The translations under genes were made by a program, and so were the position numbers. The notes beneath the pieces are model-generated. The model had not been told where the DNA came from. It saw only the letters and a list, made by a program, of their open reading frames with translations, and did no database searches. This document shows positions 5,613-7,702 of a stretch of 7,702 nucleotides of DNA, in pieces (position 1 is the stretch's first letter; each line of letters starts with the position of its first letter). Origin of the DNA: Chloroflexota bacterium (lineage in GTDB: Bacteria; Chloroflexota; Limnocylindria; Limnocylindrales; CSP1-4); NCBI GenBank assembly GCA_021777365.1, contig JAJYDP010000223.1:1-7702 (forward strand), given 5' to 3'.

Positions 5613-6848
5613 TCAGGCTGCCTCGCACGGTTCGATGGTTACGCGGTAGCCGAGCGCCTCGATCTGGCGGGCCAGGCGACGGGCGTGCGCCTCCGGGCGA
5701 CGCTTGGCGAACCAGTCGGCCCCCAGGTCCTGGTAGGGGACGTGGCGGTCGAGGATGTGGAAGGCGGCCACCAGCATGGAGTGGGCCACGGCCTTGCGCG
5801 CCTTGGCGTGGCCGAGGCGGCCGCGGAGCCGGCTGAACTGGGCGCCGAGATAGGTGCGCTTCCCGTGTCCGGCGGCTTCGGCGGCCTCGGCGAGGGCGGT
5901 GCCCAGCCACTTCGAGCCCTTCCGGGTGCGGCCCGAGCGGCGCTTGCCGGCCGACTCGTCGAGACCCGGACAGAGCCCCGCCCAGGAGGCCAGGCGGGCC
6001 GCGCTGCCGAAGCGCGTCATGTCGACGCCGATCTCGGCGACGAGCGCCTCCGCGCTGCGTCGGTCGACGCCGGGGATCGTGTCGAGCAGGGCGAGCTCAG
6101 CCGCGAAAGGGGCGATGACCCGGTCGACCTCCGCGCTCAGGCGTCCGATCGCCTCGTCGAGGTAGTCGAGCTTGGCCAGGATCTCGCCCACGAGCAGCGC
6201 GTGGTGGCCGCTGAAGCGGCCGTTCAACGCCTCGCGCAGGGCGGGCAGCTTCGCGCGCAGCCGGCCCCGGGCGAGCTCGGCGAGGACCTCGGGATCGCGG
6301 GTGCCGGCCACCAGCGCGGTGAGCATGTCGCGGCCCGACCGACCCAGGATGTCGGTCGCCACCGAGCTGAGCTTGACCCCTGCGTCCTGGAGCACCTTGT
6401 CGAGCCGCTGCGCCTCCCGGCCGCGCTCCTCGATCTGGGCCTTGCGATAGCGGGTGAGATCGCGCAGCTCGCGGATCGGCTTGGGTGGCACGAAGGAGGG
6501 GCGCACCAGGCCGTGCTCGCAGAGCTGGCAGATCCACTCGGCGTCGAGGACGTCGGTCTTCTTGCCGGGCACGTTGCGCAGGTGGCGGGCGTTCAAGAGC
6601 CAGCACTCGATGGCGTCCTCGAGCAGGTAGAAGACCGGCCGCCAGTACACCCCGGTCGACTCCATGCCGACGAGCGTGACGCCCATCGCATCGAGCCAGT
6701 CGCGCAGCGCCAGCACGTCCGTTGTCATCGTCCCGAACGTACGTGTCTCCTGGTCGCGTCGCCCTCCCTTCCCCGGCGTCCGCACGCAGGCGACGACGGT
6801 GTCCTTGTGGACGTCCAGCCCGCAGCAGCGCTCGACCATCACGTCCAT
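5613..6848 (-). CDS. IS110-family DEDD transposase (copy B)
   Basis: The protein is 411 residues. The start is ATG 6848, which aligns with copy A's start and has GGAG 6 bp upstream; a GTG at 6875 would add nine residues without a better site. Catalytic residues of the RuvC-like domain are Asp12 (CCGLDVHKD), Glu63 (LVGMESTGVYW), Asp99 and Asp102 (KTDVLDAEW). The linker carries two helical stretches (about 135-250). The Tnp domain has IPGVDRRSAEALVAEIG (258 on) and SWAGLCPGLDESAGKRRSG, with Ser299 and Ser305 both shared with copy A as nucleophile candidates. The C-terminus, YRVTIEPCEAA, is followed by a TGA at 5613. The gene looks complete. In this family the enzyme works with an RNA made from the upstream non-coding region to recombine a circular donor with a chosen target. 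Confidence 0.93.
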   Translation of the reverse strand: MDVMVERCCGLDVHKDTVVACVRTPGKGGRRDQETRTFGTMTTDVLALRDWLDAMGVTLVGMESTGVYWRPVFYLLEDAIECWLLNARHLRNVPGKKTDVLDAEWICQLCEHGLVRPSFVPPKPIRELRDLTRYRKAQIEERGREAQRLDKVLQDAGVKLSSVATDILGRSGRDMLTALVAGTRDPEVLAELARGRLRAKLPALREALNGRFSGHHALLVGEILAKLDYLDEAIGRLSAEVDRVIAPFAAELALLDTIPGVDRRSAEALVAEIGVDMTRFGSAARLASWAGLCPGLDESAGKRRSGRTRKGSKWLGTALAEAAEAAGHGKRTYLGAQFSRLRGRLGHAKARKAVAHSMLVAAFHILDRHVPYQDLGADWFAKRRPEAHARRLARQIEALGYRVTIEPCEAA

Positions 6849-6897
6849 GTCCGTCTCCGTTCCGGCCCCGATCACCGACGTCGGTCAGGGGGTCGCC

Positions 6898-7074
6898 CGG
6901 AGGAGCCTCATGCCGTGGAATCTGACACCCGTGCTCGTGGCAACACTTCGGTGCTCCCGAGGCTCCCGCGTCCGACTAGCCCGCGAGCTCGCGCGCACCA
7001 AGGAGAACCCGACGTCGCCGGGCGGCCCGCGACCATTTTCCCTGCCTTGTGCGCGGCCCGCCGGGCCACGGCGA
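6898..7074 (-). ncRNA. Candidate bridge RNA (seekRNA) of IS110 copy B
   Basis: It has the same place, length (177 nt) and stem order as the copy A candidate. GUGGCCC pairs with GGGCCGC (7069-7063 with 7059-7053) with a 3-nt loop instead of 5. GUCGC pairs with GCGAC (7033-7029 with 7018-7014) with a 10-nt loop instead of 3. GGAGCCUC pairs perfectly with GAGGCUCC (6966-6959 with 6909-6902) and closes a 49-nt loop. Between the two copies the stems are kept while loop sizes and the segment from about 7034 to 7052 diverge, as expected for RNA with a variable target-binding loop. The large loop holds GUGUCAG, identical to this element's right end at 5523-5529. RNA ends and promoter are not determined. 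Confidence 0.6.
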
Positions 7075-7076
7075 CT

Positions 7077-7180
7077 AGACCGAACTTCCAGCCCTGATCC
7101 AGGCTGATCCGGCCCCTTCCACGTTCAGATCGTGCCCCAATCGTGCTGTGGCAGACTGCATGAAGTAGACAGTAATAGGC
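7077..7180. other. Spacer between IS110 copy B and the IS1634-like gene
   Basis: No gene is seen. It does not continue the permease: joined to the permease frame it meets a stop within about 11 codons. It holds an imperfect 18-bp palindrome CAGCCCTGATCCAGGCTG (7089-7106, 14 of 18 positions symmetric) and a CTGATCC direct repeat (7094-7100, 7104-7110). The left end of the IS1634-like element must fall between here and 7181, but its terminal repeat cannot be placed without the other end. Confidence 0.5.
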
Positions 7181-7208
7181 TTGACTTCTGCGCCCGGATG
7201 TGCATACT
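7181..7208 (+). promoter_or_regulatory. Candidate promoter of the IS1634-like transposase
   Basis: TTGACT (7181-7186) and CATACT (7203-7208) are 16 bp apart. The predicted start point, about 7215, coincides with an ATG, so the message may be leaderless or have a 24-nt leader to the ATG at 7239. Confidence 0.5.
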
Positions 7209-7214
7209 GGTCGC

Positions 7215-7702
7215 ATGACTAGGGCACGGACCGGGGCCATGCACGTAGTCAAGGTGGTGAGCCGCCAGCGGGGCCGCGCGTACACGAGCGTGCTGCTGCG
7301 CAACTCGTATCGCGAGGGCGGCAAGGTGCGCAAGCAGACGCTCGCCAACCTGTCCCACCTGCCCGAGCCGTTGATCGAGCTCATTCGCGGCTGGCTGCGC
7401 GGCGAGCGCTACCTGGCCGCGGGTGACGCGGTCTCGATCGTGCGCAGTCTGCCCCACGGGCACGTCGCCGCGGTCTTGGGCATGTGCCGCGCCCTGGGGC
7501 TCGAGACGCTCCTGGATCGACGGCCGTCGCGGGAGCGTAGCCTCGCCCTGGCCATGGTGGTGGCCCGCCTCCTCGCCCCCTGCTCCAAGCTCGCCACCAG
7601 CCGCACGTTGGGGCAGAGCACGCTGGGGTCGGTCCTCGACGTCGCCGACGCGAGCGAGGACGAACTCTATGGCGCGCTCGACTGGCTGCTCGCCCGTCAG
7701 GC
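7215..7702 (+). CDS. IS1634-family (IS4-like DDE) transposase, N-terminal part
   Basis: The frame is open from ATG 7215 to the window edge (162 full codons). The N-terminus, with VVSRQRGRAYTSVLLRNSY, KQTLANLSHLPEPLIELIR, LPHGHVAAVLGM, LLDRRPSRERSLALAMVVA and DEDELYGALDWLLARQ-like blocks, matches the start of the long (about 550-600 residue) IS1634-type transposases. The catalytic DDE residues lie beyond the edge. The ATG at 7239 (MHVVKVVSRQ) is the more usual family start; 7215 would be favoured if the transcript is leaderless. No frameshift or stop is seen. It points away from the IS110 pair. Confidence 0.85.
   Translation, partial: MTRARTGAMHVVKVVSRQRGRAYTSVLLRNSYREGGKVRKQTLANLSHLPEPLIELIRGWLRGERYLAAGDAVSIVRSLPHGHVAAVLGMCRALGLETLLDRRPSRERSLALAMVVARLLAPCSKLATSRTLGQSTLGSVLDVADASEDELYGALDWLLARQ

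Larger units (their letters stand above)
5525..7074 (-). mobile_element. IS110-family element, copy B
   Basis: This is a second, distinct IS110 element in the same orientation, joined head to tail with copy A. The predicted length is 1,550 bp between CT cores at 5523-5524 and 7075-7076. The left end on the minus strand reads TCGCCGTGGCCC, close to copy A's TCATCGCGTGGCCC. The right end is TCATTTTCGTGTC before AG. It carries a full transposase, a bridge RNA candidate and a ~70-bp right-end tail with two tight hairpins. No inverted repeats are seen at its ends. Confidence 0.7.

Noticed and set aside
6849..6875. GTG start at 6875 for transposase B
   Set aside because: The nine added residues have no counterpart in copy A, and ATG 6848 has GGAG at the right distance.
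5559..7097. A 512-codon plus-strand open frame covering all of IS110 copy B
   Set aside because: It mirrors the minus-strand transposase codon for codon, includes the RNA region and resembles no family; the minus frame has all catalytic motifs.
1..7702. CRISPR array, tRNA or rRNA genes
   Set aside because: No regularly spaced repeats, cloverleaf or rRNA-like sequence was seen on either strand.

Overview
The window is high-GC bacterial DNA with GC-rich third codon positions, GTG starts and GGAGG-type ribosome binding sites. The gene styles (LacI, PfkB kinase, UvrD-like helicase remnant, APC permease) suit an actinobacterium or related high-GC lineage, but no marker fixes the taxon. It divides into an intact catabolic-type locus on the left and a mobile-element pile-up on the right.

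Left (1-2792): a class III (glutamate-1-semialdehyde-aminomutase-like) aminotransferase runs leftward off the window. It is divergent from a LacI-family repressor, which overlaps a PfkB-family sugar kinase by 4 bp (ATGA). The 156-bp divergent spacer holds two matching LacI-type palindromes 76 bp apart, so the repressor probably controls itself, the kinase and perhaps the aminotransferase.

Middle (about 2819-3993): a decayed UvrD/PcrA-type helicase fragment carries a 1-nt deletion and an amber codon. It is followed by a promoter with a perfect 14-bp palindrome and the first ~138 codons of an APC-superfamily permease, cut off by an insertion.

Right (3994-7702): two different IS110-family elements lie head to tail on the minus strand, and a partial IS1634-like transposase is on the plus strand at the edge. 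Comparing the two IS110 copies gives predicted borders, with a CT dinucleotide at all three junctions (3994, 5523, 7075) and a shared right-end signature. Upstream of each transposase lies a ~177-nt non-coding segment with the same order of hairpins, which I read as a bridge RNA (seekRNA). In each copy a large internal loop contains a 7-mer identical to that copy's own right end, and the one base that differs between the two ends differs the same way in the two loops. This is the most interesting signal in the window. The upstream copy lacks a stop codon inside the element, so its frame runs ~400 nt into the antisense strand of the permease.
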